A stretch of 64,000 nucleotides of DNA from Dioscorea cayenensis subsp. rotundata (GCF_009730915.1 NC_052489.1:744001-808000); one strand, 5' to 3'. Positions 23,063 to 35,369 are shown, counted from the stretch's first letter. Notes: generated from the letters alone by a model not told the origin. Numbers and translations: made by a program.

Positions 23063-23942
23063 GAATTCATCAATGGAGTTTCATGACAACAACCTAAAGA
23101 CTTCTACTTCTTCTTTATCTTTTGATCTATCTATCCTTCTTCTTCAAAGGTATGTATTCTTAGAGATCATCCTTCTTGTTTCTTTAAAGAAAAGCATTCA
23201 TTCATTCATTCATTCATTCATTCATTCATACAAAACTTATTCTTGTGTACATTAAGATCATCACCATTACTTGAAAACAATTGATTGAAAATTAACTTGT
23301 CTTCTTGTTCTTCCCCAAATCTTGGTATGAACATAAGGACCTCAATACAGCAGCCTTCTTTTACCTCAATTTTGTTTGTATTTGATCTGTTTCTAGTTCT
23401 GCCGTGAGGGTTTGAAAAATTAGGTAGGTGTTGTTTGTTTACTTTTTGTTATGGTACTTTTAGCTTAGTAGAGCTAGCAATCAAGTTTTTAATAATAAGC
23501 ATGATTTTTATACTATATTATTGATGTCTTGTTCTTTAAGTCAAAACAATAATTGGCTGCAAATCACTAAAGAGTACATAAATAAAACCTTTTTTTTTTC
23601 AACCTTTAAATAAATTTCAAAGCAGTAACGGTAACAGTCAATGCTCAAAATGCATATCAGAACAAGACAATGAATTTTGCGTAAGCATTTAAACATCAAG
23701 TGCAAAGACTTAATTAATAAATTTGCAAAAGTTGCATATGAGTTTCTAGCAAGACCAAAATTTTGAGATATATATCACATCAAAAAATAATAATAATAAT
23801 AAAAGAGCATATGAACAACCAAAATTCTGATGTTAAACTTAATGCATCAAATTACTACTGTAAAAAGGTTAAGAAAACTATATATAGAGTAACCTATCTA
23901 TCAATCAACTATGAGAATTCACAAGAATGCAGCCACTGATTG
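23063..23942. other. MIR166 downstream region and 3' flank of the MUSTANG-like gene
   Basis: It contains the rest of the primary miRNA transcript, a (TTCA)n microsatellite at 23195-23228, and AT-rich DNA leading to the minus-strand gene that ends at 23943. No other gene is seen. Confidence 0.55.
23195..23228. repeat. (TTCA)n microsatellite
   Basis: About eight perfect TTCA units, some 130 bp downstream of the miR166 hairpin and so within the likely primary transcript. Confidence 0.9.
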
Positions 23943-25850
23943 CTACACAGGGGCAGAACATGTTGATTTAAAATGACCTGTTTGCTTGCACCGGCTGCAA
24001 TGCACAACTCGCTTCAATGGCGCCCCGTCATGGGATTGAGCTCTCTTCTTCCTCGGCTTTAATAGTGGCATAACGGACCTCGGTGGATTTATCACTAGCT
24101 CAAGTTGATCCTTTACATTCCAAAGGCTTTTATCGGGGATTGGATGTATTGTCTTTGAATAGGCCGTCCGGTAACTTGTCACGGTAAAATAGTTCTCGGC
24201 GAACTTGTAAACGTTTTGTCCACAAGAAATTAGTGCCGTCACAGCATGTGAGCAAGGCAAGCCATAGACCTGCCATCCATAGCAAGAACAACATCTGTTT
24301 CGGATATCGACTGTATTAGTAATTCCTTTATGAGTAGAATAAACTTCGAGTCCCGCCTCATTCGCCTCCATGATCTGATACTCTTGCGCACATTGGTGCG
24401 GATCAGACACATGGTTGAAAGCTGAAGGCACCAAAAGGTCCGACCACTGATCACTCATTTCACGTCGCTCACTGAACCAAATCATCAGCTGCCTCCGGAT
24501 GCACTCCATCATTTGAATTATTGGGAGACTGGAAGCTTCAACTATCCAAATCGGTAATTCAATCAAGTTGGCCATCATGAGCCCAAACCTCGATCCCTTG
24601 AAGTGAGCAGTTGCCCATAGTTGATACTGGACACCATTAAGCCAATAAGCAGCCTGCGGCGATAGTGCATTGATTTCCATCATCTTGGCATCAAAATCTG
24701 CAACAGTGAGGGCCTGAGCAGCCTCCCACAAAAGACCAACAAGCATGTTATTTTTAAACTCCTTCTGAAAACTCTCCGTGAGATGGCGCATACAGAGGCC
24801 ATGGAAGGCAGAAGGGAAGTTAATATTCACTCCTTCGGCAACCCCTTTCCGCATATTGGACAAAATTGTAAGCCTCAACATGTTCACAGTGTTCAATTCC
24901 AACAGCATTCGAAGCTCAGTCAAGAACCAAATCCAATTCTCATCAGTCTCTTCATGAACAACACCAAAAGCCAACGGAAACAGAGCACCCTCCCCATCGA
25001 AACCAGAAGCCAAGAACAGAGTTCCGAGATACCTGTTCTTCAAAACAACTCTATCAAGACCAATCACTGGGCGGCAACCATTCACAAAACCATAAATTGA
25101 AGCATGATAAGCAATGAAAAGCCTCCGAAAACGGCGGTCATCATCATGGCCGTAAACCGAAGCAATGCTACCCGGATTAGTTCTCTTGATCTCTTCACAG
25201 TACTTGGGCAAAAGCTTGTATTCCTCTTCAAAAGACCCATGAACCAAAGCCAATACTCGCTCTTTCCCTCGCCAAGCTTGCTTATAAGAAAGCCTAATCC
25301 CATGAACACGATGAACCTCTTCAAGAATCTCCTTGGGTTTGCAATGCGGGTTCTCGCGAAGCCACTGCTCGACGGAGCTCGCAATCCATTGCACAGACGC
25401 CTGATGATGGCCGGGGTGGGTGATCCCGTCACAAGTGTGAGTCGCGCTGATGGTTCTAATACTAAAAGTGGATTGACCTGGGAGTTTGGCAGCATGGACA
25501 CGCCAAGGGCAGCCATGGCTGGCGCACTTAGCAGTGAACCTCGTCTTGTCGGATTTCACAGTCTGGATCTCGAAATTGCAAGCGATGGCGGCGTCTCGGA
25601 GAGCGCGGCGACAAGTGGAGACATCGCGGAAGGTCTGGCCGACACGGAGGTCGTGATCAGGGTTAGAGACGAGTCTTCGTGGATGAAAAACAGGGACAAG
25701 ATCGAGGTTTTGGGAGGAATCAATGGGGAAGCCGGAGAGATCGATTTCGAGGTTGTCACGGCGGGCAAGAACTAGAGCGGGGTCGTTGTCGTCGTCTTGA
25801 ACGATCTCGACGAGTTGTAGGGCGTCGTTGGGAGGGGGAGAGCTCGTCAT
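23943..25850 (-). CDS. MUSTANG-like protein derived from a Mutator transposase
   Basis: A 635-residue, intronless protein closely resembling, from memory, the domesticated MUSTANG (MUG) family. Parts in order: a MuDR-type N-terminal DNA-binding region with C/H residues (about 68-145), a MULE transposase core (about 255-360; VIGLDRVVL, LASGFDGEGALFPLAFGVV, FHGLCMRHL), a SWIM zinc finger (520-537; CSCYGWQVYGLPCSH) and a CCHC zinc knuckle (618-631; CSRCKQTGHFKSTC). The first catalytic Asp is present (D266). The usual second Asp, in SDRQKG-like motifs, is Asn here (N332; SNMRKG). No terminal inverted repeats were noticed around the gene, in line with a host gene. MUG genes affect growth and flowering in Arabidopsis, probably as DNA-binding regulators. 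Confidence 0.92.
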   Translation of the reverse strand: MTSSPPPNDALQLVEIVQDDDNDPALVLARRDNLEIDLSGFPIDSSQNLDLVPVFHPRRLVSNPDHDLRVGQTFRDVSTCRRALRDAAIACNFEIQTVKSDKTRFTAKCASHGCPWRVHAAKLPGQSTFSIRTISATHTCDGITHPGHHQASVQWIASSVEQWLRENPHCKPKEILEEVHRVHGIRLSYKQAWRGKERVLALVHGSFEEEYKLLPKYCEEIKRTNPGSIASVYGHDDDRRFRRLFIAYHASIYGFVNGCRPVIGLDRVVLKNRYLGTLFLASGFDGEGALFPLAFGVVHEETDENWIWFLTELRMLLELNTVNMLRLTILSNMRKGVAEGVNINFPSAFHGLCMRHLTESFQKEFKNNMLVGLLWEAAQALTVADFDAKMMEINALSPQAAYWLNGVQYQLWATAHFKGSRFGLMMANLIELPIWIVEASSLPIIQMMECIRRQLMIWFSERREMSDQWSDLLVPSAFNHVSDPHQCAQEYQIMEANEAGLEVYSTHKGITNTVDIRNRCCSCYGWQVYGLPCSHAVTALISCGQNVYKFAENYFTVTSYRTAYSKTIHPIPDKSLWNVKDQLELVINPPRSVMPLLKPRKKRAQSHDGAPLKRVVHCSRCKQTGHFKSTCSAPV

Positions 25851-25876
25851 TCTATTGAACAGGATTGAAGATGGAA

Positions 25877-25891
25877 TTAGGGTTAGGGTTT
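25877..25891. promoter_or_regulatory. Double telo-box in the 5' leader of the MUSTANG-like gene
   Basis: TTAGGGTTAGGGTTT, which reads AAACCCTAACCCTAA on the gene strand, 27 bp upstream of the ATG. Telo-boxes near the transcription start are typical of plant genes active in dividing cells. Confidence 0.6.
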
Positions 25892-26912
25892 GAGAGGGTC
25901 GAGGAGGAGGAGGACGGAGGAGGAGGGGATTTGGCGGGGTTTCGGAGAAGAAGAGACGGGGGTTTGAAAGGAGGAAGAGAGGTTAAGTTACTGTTTTGCC
26001 CCTGAAAGAAGACCTAGTGATGGTGTGGGCCCCACTTATTTTGTTTGCCCCTTGTGGACCCCACTTCTTTGGATTTTGGAGTAGTGGATAGCCGTTGGAT
26101 CAGGATCGTACGGGTGAGGGATGGTTCGAAGCGTGCTTGGCACGTTCAGTATCATGGGATTGTGGGGGCCTGGATTGGGCTGGGGCAGTGAGTGATATAT
26201 TGTGGTTTTTTTTAATATATATAAATAAATAAATAAATAAATAAATATGATTTCGGATTTATTTGTACAAGTATTATAAAAAATTTGATTTTTTTTTTTT
26301 GGGGGATAATATCGTAAGGTAATATGGATTATCGAAAAAGAGATAAACTTGATTAGAGAATAATTTGGTTTGAAAGGTTAAGATTAATATATAATAAGGA
26401 TAAAAACGGAAGTTAAAATAGAGCTATAGACACTTTGAAATCAACAAAATATAGGATAATACAGAATAAATATATAATTTAAAACTAAATAAAGAAACAA
26501 AAAATTATCATTTAATTAATACTTACCAATAAAATTCCCCTTCATGATATTATCAATCAATAATATTAAAAACAACCCAAAAATACTGTGAAAATTTCAT
26601 TACATATGCATATAATTTTTGTCTAACAGGAAACAAAAAACCATCAAATATCAGGAACACTTTATATATATATATATATATATACTTCTCTAAAAATCAA
26701 ACATATACAAAGCATTAAATTAAGAAATACTGTGAGCAAGCCCATGGCATTAAATTAAGAAAACATTGGCAATTTGGTCCTTTACGAGTCCACTCAGCAT
26801 CTGAGTCCACTCAGCATCTAAGGCAACTAAGGCAGTAACAGAGAACAAAATCAAATCATCAAAATCAATGAGCTTATTGACCCAATTTTCTCCAGAAATG
26901 AATCTAAATCTT
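25892..26912. other. Promoter of the MUSTANG-like gene and 3' region of the pfkB gene
   Basis: The first 300 bp is GC-richer and contains GTGGGCCCCAC and related TGGGCC-like motifs, plausible promoter elements. A (TAAA)n microsatellite occupies 26218-26247 and an (AT)n tract 26662-26684. Close to the pfkB stop, a 17-bp unit GAGTCCACTCAGCATCT occurs twice in tandem (26786-26819). Confidence 0.55.
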
Positions 26913-29900
26913 TCACACTTGTGTTACCTTACGGTCACAAACAGTGTTTAACTTAGGTAGAATTTCATAAAGTGCATGCTGTATTGGTAAGCGAATGACA
27001 CCATCTTTCTGTTGTCCATTTATGGTTTCTACTTTGGAAACAAGTAAAATATCCGGGTTCTCCAAATTTTCATTGATCAAGTCACGCCAGAAATTATCAT
27101 CTTCATTGAGATTTGATTGGCTTAAAAGTTTTGAGACCTTGTCTAAATCTGCGACATTTCGACCAGCTCCGCACCCGGTGGCCGTCGCAGCACCCACTGC
27201 ATTGGCAAGAACCAATGTACTAACAGGAGAAATATCATGGAGAAATCCATACCCAATAGCAGCAGTAAAGCTATCTCCACACCCGACGGTGTCGACAACA
27301 TTCACCTGACATAAGTTCAAGCAGAGTTAGTGTCCAGAGAAAAGTTTTGCACATCCACCATATGTTGCAAATGACAGAAAAATGAATTTTAATTAAAGCA
27401 CTCAATTGGTGAAAAAGAAAAGGTGGTGAAAACTCAAAAAGATAACCTTGAATGCCGGTGCGCATATAATACTGGAGTTGGTTATCAAAATTGATCCCTT
27501 ACCACCCATCTTAATTATGACCCATCTTGTGTGAGCTCCTTTCTTGAGTAACTCTTGTCCTGCCTGAATGGGGTTTGTGATCCCTGTCAATGACTCTGCC
27601 TGGAAAATCAATGCATCAGAAGTGGCACAATGGAGAAAAGACACGGGATTACAGCAATGACTGGCAATATCACCATGTAGGAAACAAACACTGACTACTA
27701 CAACTGCTTCAAAAATGTGAAACAAATAGATTGCATAATGTAGCACATCTGTTCAGGAATACCAACAGCAACTGAAACATAAATGGTGCTGCTTATCATG
27801 CATGTACCCCTTAATTGCCTCTAGTAATAAAAAGTACCGTCCCTCAGCAGTTATTACGCAATAAGCATCCGATCAATATATATCCTTCACACACACTGCA
27901 ATTTAAATGATAAATAATCAGACATTGGCCTTAATTAAACTATAGAGTACCTGAAATTCTGAATAGCCCTAATTTAACTATGGGGAAGTATGAAGCTACA
28001 GACTGTTCTAGCAGAGAAGCAGTTACTGTACTTCGGATTCCGGATTGGCATCAAGAGTAACAGTGGCTGATGAAAAATGTGAACTTGCAGGGAATGCGAA
28101 CTCGTATTGTAGCGAACATCATTGGTTGTCTAAATCTCTCCACAAAGTGCTAGTCTGAAGGTTAACAGCTCAATATAGAGCTTGATCGAATATCTGACAT
28201 AGTTGGTCAGACCTGAACAAAAACCAATACTGTTGCTAATGGAGACTTAAGATTGGACAAAACTAGGTGGCCCTAATTTTGCGGAACTTGTCTATTCGTC
28301 TGAATATGATCTTAAATTCCATTTTACAAGAGCAGAACATTTGGATTCTACATTCTTAAACTTACGGTTTACAAAATTTATACTTTCTCAAAATTTTCTC
28401 CTAAATTCATCCTTTGTAATGACACCATATATCCATGTAGTAATTTCACGCTTTCAAACTTTACCCTTTGCATCCATCTATATGTTATCTATTAGTTTTA
28501 TAGATATAATATATGAATTTATGAAGCTTATTTCCATCAAATTATGGCTCATATGTTGCTTGGAAGTTCACTCGAGCATGAATAATTACACCCATCAAGA
28601 TTTTCCACAGCAGGTAATCAATATAGAAGTATTAGTCCACATGTATGTCGGCACATAGAGAAGCATGATAGCACACCAAAACAATTAATTATCACTTAAA
28701 ACCTAATCTATGGTAAACTATAGAACATTTCAATTAAAAAAAAGGGAATTTTAAGCAAATAATGTTAGGATCATCTTGATTAACACTGCAGTCCAATTCA
28801 ATACTGGAAACAACTAAATCACACTGGAGTACTTACATAGTTACAAAATGAGATGGTTCACAAGCTGAAGAACAAACCTCATCTGCAGTAAACAGAAGAA
28901 CATCACTGTGCCTCAAAAAAAGTTCAAGAGCTCTCTGTTGTTGAGGCAGCCCAAGCAAAAGAGTCCTTGCTCGTGGACCAGGGTCAAAAAATACTGCAGT
29001 TCCCATGTCAATAGCACAATAAAGAGCAGAGATGATGATATCCGAAGAAAATTCATCAAACGCATAACCATTGCAGAAAAGGATTTTGGACAGTTGAATA
29101 GCTATCTTTGCTTTTGCTGAGAGCTCCCTCATCCAATTAAACATAGGCTCATCACTAAAATCAGCTCGGCTGAAATAAATGAACAAAAGTTCATGAAAGA
29201 ACTTCAAGCGAGGAAATAAATGATTGGCATGTACTCAATATGGCTAGAAGTTGAAAATTAAGACAACATCCAGAAGAAGCATACCTGCAAAAGCCATGCT
29301 TTTGGAAAGGGTCAACTAAAACCCAACATAGGAGTGTTTGGTAAGAAATACTTTCTCTGCAAATAGATTCAATATTTTCATTCATATCAACAAAATCAAT
29401 GCCCTCCTCACGAAGCACATCAAGAAGGAAATGTCCATAAATCTCATCACCAACATGGCCAAGAGAGGCACAGTGAAGCCCCAGCCTTGCAGCAGCTATG
29501 GCCAAGTTGCAGTTACCACCAGCTTCCCAATGTTTCTACAAATGACAAACAAAAGGTGATATCAATACTTCCGCTCCATCAAATATATCTAAACATGACA
29601 GCAAATAGGCCAAATGAGATGCGTTCTTCACTTCTTAATTATAATCGACAATTATCTCTTAGTAGTACACTGTAATTTGGCAAAAAAATTTCAAGCATTT
29701 ACATTGGCTTCCATACTCCCTATGAATTAAGAATCACCAAATCAAAATCTCTCAGTAAACGGCCAAACTTATATTCATTCCCTCTCCTCTAGTATCCCCA
29801 AAATCAAACAAGCGCACTCAAAAAAGCAAAGAATTAATGGCGAACAATCAACAAAAACAATGCATTGGTAAAATTCACAAACCTTATCAGGGGGAGAAGC

Positions 29901-30230
29901 CTCCAAGCGCTCCATATAAGCCAACCTCTCGTCTTTCAGCGCCGGGGGCAAGCTCGGGACGTCCAGAACGATGTCCACACAAAGGTTCCCCAGTGTCGCC
30001 ATGTCTACATCCTTCATCCCAACTCCATTCCTCCTCAAAACCTCTCCATACTTACCTCCAAATCCATCAACCTTATTTCCACCTCTAGCGACAGTGATTC
30101 GCAAATCGCACCGGTTCTTCTCTGCAGGAATCGACCTCCACTGCTTGGGAAGAAGGAAAGCTCGCTGCTTGACAGAGAGGAGAGATTCGCGAACGCCATG
30201 GATTGAAGGTTTTAGGGTTTGGAGAGGCAT
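26913..30230 (-). CDS. pfkB-family sugar kinase (five exons)
   Basis: Exons 29883-30230, 29285-29535, 28878-29169, 27447-27599 and 26913-27305 join in frame to 478 residues. Family marks are ATLGNLCVDIVLDVPSLPP (N-terminal substrate strand), HWEAGGNCNLAIAAARLG with the pfkB GG motif, and DTVGCGDSFTAAIGYGF, the C-terminal signature whose Asp is the catalytic base. The first 70 residues are basic and hydroxylated, suggesting an organelle transit peptide. The overall plan and the NLNEDDNFW tail recall the plant At4g28706/At5g43910 group, whose sugar substrate I do not know. I chose the ATG at 30230, not 30323, because the upstream part looks like leader sequence. Intron 3 is about 1.3 kb. Confidence 0.9.
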
Positions 30231-31808
30231 GGAGAGAGAAGAGGGAAACAGTAAGTAACGGAGAAGGAACAACGCGAAAGAGAGGAATAGCTGCGATACT
30301 ACAGTCTTGCACGAGCTAATCACGTGCGTTATTTGCCTAGGGATTAGTATTTGCCTCGAGATTGGTTCTGAAAGAGTGAAATTTTGGATCTAACCCGTTT
30401 ATAGCAACCCGAACCTTCCATCTCGATCACTTTAATCTGTTCTAGCCGGTAAACACAATTTAATTAATATAAAATAAATGTTTATTAAAATATTTAAAAT
30501 TTATCATTCATAATAAAAAATTATTTTTAATTAATAATTTTTTTTCCGAATACGTAACAAAATAAGCCCAGCTTAGAAACATACATGCATAGAAGTAAAA
30601 CTATTCTTGGGTCTTCTTTTTAAAATGAACACTTTACCAATATTTTAAGAGGATGTTGGTATACTCCCTAATTTTTATATGGGGCTACTCAAAAATAATT
30701 TTTTTTTATAAAATTAACAAGCAATAAAACAAAAGGCAGACAGATACAGAATGCACTAATTACGGTGGCTTGGTTACCTTTTAAGAGATAATCAACGAGA
30801 GGTATTGCTTACACAAAACTCCCATGAAAAACCTAAAAAATGAATTATAATATGAGACATTCGAACTTGAGACATGTCAATCACCTGCACAGATAGTTAC
30901 CGTTAGATATATAACTTTAGTTTTATAGTTAATTTTAAAGAAACTAGTTTACTGTACTATTGTAATTGCGTAGTTATAGAGGTTACATCTGCAAAATTCT
31001 GAAGTTCTCTAATCTCAAAGCAGTATGTACGGCTGTGATAAACACTATCAACTGTGAAGCAAGAAGGGACAAAGCGCGGGTAATCATCAACCGTTGCTAA
31101 AAACCCGCGAAATATGGACCGTTTCCCCACCAAAACGCGTTTCCCCCAAACTTGGTTCCTCTTCTCTTCCATTCCTTTCTCCGATCCTTCCGCATTCCTT
31201 GATGAGGTACGCCCAATCTTTTTCCTTTTTTTTTCTATTTTTAGATTGTTTTTACATGTAATTCCACCGAAAAATTGAATTTTTTTGGTGGTCTTTCTCT
31301 AATTAGATGTTAATTTCTGGCAGTTTGGGTCCCTTTATCATCTGCCCTTTGGGGATGATGAGCACAATTGGAGCAAAAGATCTGGGAAGCCGTGGGTTTC
31401 CCAGATTTTGATTGCTCTTTTTCTCAGGTATTCTTTGAAATATCTTTGCTTTTTTAATTTAATTCTTTCACAATTTTGATCTTGTGATCCTATTTTATTG
31501 TTCCACAGAATTGTTGCTTGTCTTTTACTTGTTGATTGCATGGCCATTGTTGTGTTTATTTGTTCGTTTGAGATGTCCTTCTTGTTCAATTGGTTAAATT
31601 TATGTGAACTTTTTAGTCTCAGATTGTGTTGAGGTTGGAATTTTTGGAATTCAATTTTCTTTTTTCTGCACAATGCCCCTAAATTTTTGTATCTGATTGG
31701 GTTTCTTTATGTTTCTAGTGTTTCCTATCAGCTTGCTCTTTTGATTTCATCTATTGTGAGGAGTCTACATTTGTTCGGTCCCCGGGAATCTCAGAAGGTT
31801 TTTTAGGC
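30231..31808. other. Divergent intergenic region, pfkB gene to myosin-binding protein gene
   Basis: Between start codons on opposite strands. It holds both promoters and the 5' leader of the plus-strand gene, with a likely untranslated exon ending at a GTACGC donor near 31206 and another possible untranslated intron before 31800. An AT-rich SINE-like piece lies at about 30690-30915. Confidence 0.5.
30690..30915 (-). mobile_element. Possible tRNA-derived SINE
   Basis: On the minus strand, TATCTAACGGTAACTATC (near 30890-30910) resembles a pol III A box region. AGTTCGAATGTCTC (near 30854-30867) resembles a B box, about 33 bases downstream. The far end is T-rich on the plus strand (30700-30710), as expected for the tail of a minus-strand element. 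No clean target duplication was found. Confidence 0.4.
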
Positions 31809-33699
31809 ATGGCCAAGAAGAAGGATACTCCTCATTTTTGTTCTGCTCTGTCTTCGGCTTTTCTCGAATGGTTATTGATGCTTTTGCTGCTATTTGATGT
31901 TTTAATTCAGTATCTTGGGTCAAAACTTGCTAGGTTTTGCAAGTTACAGATGCCATGTTTGTTATGCACAAGAAGAGATCGAATCTTCGGGAATGCAAAG
32001 GCAGAATTTTTCGGGGACTTAATTTGTGATGATCATAAAATGGAGATTTCATCATTGGTATATTGTGATACTCATGAAAACCTTGCTGATGTTCATGGAA
32101 TGTGCCAAGCTTGCTTCCCTGTGTTTGCTATTGGGAAGAAACTCAACTCGGGTGTGTATAATCCATCGATGAATTTTGAGCATAATGATGATGCATGTTT
32201 GCAAAAAAAGTCTTATGAAGATGATATCGTGTACGGTGAACATTCTCAGAGAACTAGGCATTGTTCATGTTGTTCTGAGCCATTTAAAAGTAAATTACAT
32301 CGGAATGGTTTGCTTAGAAATGATAACTTTGGAGATGATGTTGCTGAAGTTGGTTTTTCTTCTGGGTTGCTATCATTTCACCCTTCAGGAAAACTAGGTA
32401 CCGATGATCGATTGTTTCATGTTGGCTATAGTGGTCTCAAGGATGCATCCGATTCTGATGTAGATTTTGCATACTCAGATGATGAACTTGGAAATGTAAT
32501 TGTTCTTGGGACTGAAACTATCAATAAAGGTGTCACATTGACTGATTTTTCAAATGACATGATACAAGAGAAGCTGATTCAAACAGAACCGTTGATTCCC
32601 GAGCTTAGTTTTTCTGTTTGTGAGAAGCAACTTCATCCTGTTGAATCTAATGATTCAGCTATGCAAGGTTTGGAAGAACTCGAGTGTGTCCAAGTAAAAT
32701 CAGTTTTAAATGGTCCTTTATCATCTGAATTGATATCTGAACAAATTCCTACTGAGGAGTCGAATTCAAAAGGTAAACATAAGAAATGCCAGTGTTCATG
32801 ATCATATTATTTTTGTATAGATATTTTCATTGTTCTAAGTTATGGTTTTATTTTTATTTTTAATTTTATCAGTAGGTTCTCTAGGTGATGCACCAAACTT
32901 TTCTTTGTCTGGGGATGCAACCAAAACTTTGATTCCTGATGGAAATTTAAAAGCATCTCAACTTTTAAATGATACACTTCAAACTGCTACTAATGCCTCA
33001 AAGCTTGATTTCGGCCTTAAGGGAAGCCTTCTATCTCCTAGATTTGCTGAGATAGTCTCAAGAAGGTGTGGCAATAGAGTTCCGGATGATCTGAAATCAG
33101 TTCAGCAGCCACTGCCAAATTCCCGGGGGCTCGAATTCTCCTGGAATGATTTTGTTTCAAGTCCTAGAGTTCCCGGACAGATTGATGAATTCAAACCATC
33201 TGATTGTTCCAACTCCATCATAATGCAAAATATCACTTCTAAGAGGCTTTCTGCCGACAGAAACGAAACGGTTTCAGAGTGCTCAGATGTAAGCACTGTC
33301 CATAGATTCTTTGGAGACACAAATTTTGATCAGTCGAAACAACAAGCTGAATTAGACATGGATTTTGTAAAGGTTTTATATAAAGAATTGGAGGAAGAGA
33401 GAAGTGCTTCAGCAATTTCAGCTAATCAAGCAATGAACATGATCAACAGGCTACAAGAGGAGAAGGCTGCAATGCAAATGGAGGCATTACAGTACTTGAG
33501 GATGATGGAAGAACAAGCTGAGTATGATCAAGAAGCACTTCAGAATGCAAATGAGCTCTTAACTCAAAGAGAAAAAGAAATACAAGATTTAGAAGCTGTT
33601 GTTGAGAGCTATAGAAGGAGATATGGAGATGAACCATTATCAGAAATAGTACCAGAATTGCTGAATGATCTGCAGGAAAGAGAAGCTTGTCAATCTTGA
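31809..33699 (+). CDS. GTD-binding (DUF593) myosin-binding protein (two exons)
   Basis: Exons 31809-32772 and 32876-33699 give 595 residues. A membrane anchor lies at about residues 16-37 (FLEWLLMLLLLFDVLIQYLG). It is followed by a cysteine-rich stretch (MPCLLCTRRD, LICDDHK, CDTHENLADVHGMCQACF) typical of probable myosin-binding proteins 4-6. A long divergent middle leads to the GTD-binding coiled coil at about 483-575 (MDFVKVLYKELEEERSAS through EEKAAMQMEALQYLRMMEEQ). This family anchors class XI myosins to vesicles and drives cytoplasmic streaming. The second exon can start after either AG of CAGTAG, so two products differing by one codon are possible. Confidence 0.92.
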
Positions 33700-34304
33700 T
33701 TTGGAGTTGCAGAAAAAACTTCATTTGTTATCCATGGATATCGCAGACTTGAAAATGTCTTTCAATGTTGTGAATTACCGGGAAGACGATCACAGAACAA
33801 TGCAGCTCAAGCTATCAATCATTTTTATTGGAGACTTGATTCTTTATCTAGAGAAAACTAAATTGATGGTCAACTGCAGAGAGATGACACAAAGGAGTGA
33901 GCTGTTACAACATGTAAAGAGAATCTATAAGAGGTGTTTCTACATGTATACATTTTTTATCTCTGTTAGAGTATTGGTTTGAGTTAGTCTCATTTAGTTT
34001 GAAAATGTTCTCCAATTTGTCTGACATTTAATTCTTTCAAAAATGTATTCAAGCATCAGGAAAGAACCCAACGGTTGTTCAATCGAGTCTATGGCTTCAT
34101 TTATTTTTCACATCTTTGAATACTTGCCATGCTTTTGTTCCATAAATGTGACAAAGCTAAATAGACTGAAATGTGTGCATAACCGAAAATTGATTATCCA
34201 GCCAGAATACATTATTCATAGGACTAGTCTAATGTTGATGTACTTGACATACCATTAATAAGTTCATGGCATATGGAATATCTGTTAAAATGAAATAATT
34301 ATAT
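33700..34304 (+). other. 3' untranslated and downstream region of the myosin-binding protein gene
   Basis: No coding feature. The first part continues as moderately GC-balanced transcript-like sequence with stops in all frames; polyadenylation probably occurs before 34300. Confidence 0.5.
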
Positions 34305-34560
34305 TTTTTTAAACTGATAAAGCACAAATTTATTAAAAAATAATAATAAATTACAATCAAAGACAAATAAGAATATGGGAATCAAGAAAAGCTTTGGTGA
34401 GAACTAACTGGTTAACAAAGCAAAAACTTTGGTCACTAGAGTTGTGCTCATCTCCTTTAAGAAAACCATGGAAACTGAATACTTCTCCTCACTATAACTG
34501 AAAGGAGAAAAGACATCAAACTTATATCTTTTACCTATAAAACCTGTAAAAACCCAAAAA
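34305..34560 (-). mobile_element. 3' end of a truncated LINE (probable)
   Basis: On the minus strand this ends AATAAATTTGTGCTTTATCA followed by an A-rich tail, nearly the same ending as the better supported copy at 43416-43658. The body (TTGTCTTTGATTGTAATTTATT) resembles plant LINE 3' untranslated sequence. No clear target duplication was found, so the inner limit is approximate. Confidence 0.5.
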
Positions 34561-35369
34561 GAATAAAAATATATGACAAAATTTTCAAAATAATCAAAAT
34601 TTAAATACAGAAAATATGAATTAAATTTGAAAATATAATTATTTTTTACAAATTAGATAAGTCAAATAATAGCTTTAACTAATATGTGGCAAGAATCTAT
34701 TCAAGAAGGTGTGAAGACCTCGACTCTAACTTTTAAAGTGATAAGTGGCTTTAAAAAAATTCTTAAATTAGACATTTAACTCACAATGGTAATTTATCAA
34801 TTATATATATAATAAAAGAAAAAAGATGTGAGAAAACACAGTTTTGTATTTGTCTCCAAAAATTTAGGACTTCAACAAAATTAGGTTTGGCTTCATCTCC
34901 TTTATAATTTATATATAAATAAAATAAAATAATTAATATTTCTTTCTTCGGACTTTTTTTAATTATCTCTTTTTAACTAATTTACATGAGTTAAAAAAAA
35001 TTTATTAAAATTAGTTAATAAACTAAAATTTATAAAAAAATTATATAAAATTTTCAAAAATTATTTTTATTTAAAATATATTAATTAAATATGCAACTTT
35101 AATATAATTTATTAAAAGTTATAAATTTATATTAAATATAAAGAATAAATTTGAAAAAAATAATTTTAATATTTTATAAATTTTTTAAATTAAACAAATA
35201 AAAAAATAAAAATAAAAAAACTTCTAAAATAAAACAAGTAATAAAAAAACGAAAAAGGAGTGGCATGCATTTTTAGGTGTACATAATATACAAAATCTCG
35301 TTTCCCATTTTTTTAATTTTTTTAATTTTTTTTAATTTTTTTCAAAAAGAAACTTTTTTTTCTTTGCCC
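34561..35369. other. Very AT-rich spacer
   Basis: Long A and T runs with no gene. The end nearest 35369 is the promoter of the glycolipid transfer protein gene. Confidence 0.55.

Noticed and set aside
22970-23255. 94-codon open frame across the miR166 hairpin
   Set aside because: The hairpin arms and exact mature sequence explain the conservation; the frame runs into the (TTCA)n repeat as Ser-Phe-Ile repeats.
25104-25775. 223-codon plus-strand open frame antisense to the MUSTANG-like gene
   Set aside because: It mirrors the conserved minus-strand coding sequence and has no recognisable domain.
30957-31172. 71-codon minus-strand frame between the pfkB and myosin-binding genes
   Set aside because: It overlaps the presumed leader of the plus-strand gene and shows no domain or signal peptide.
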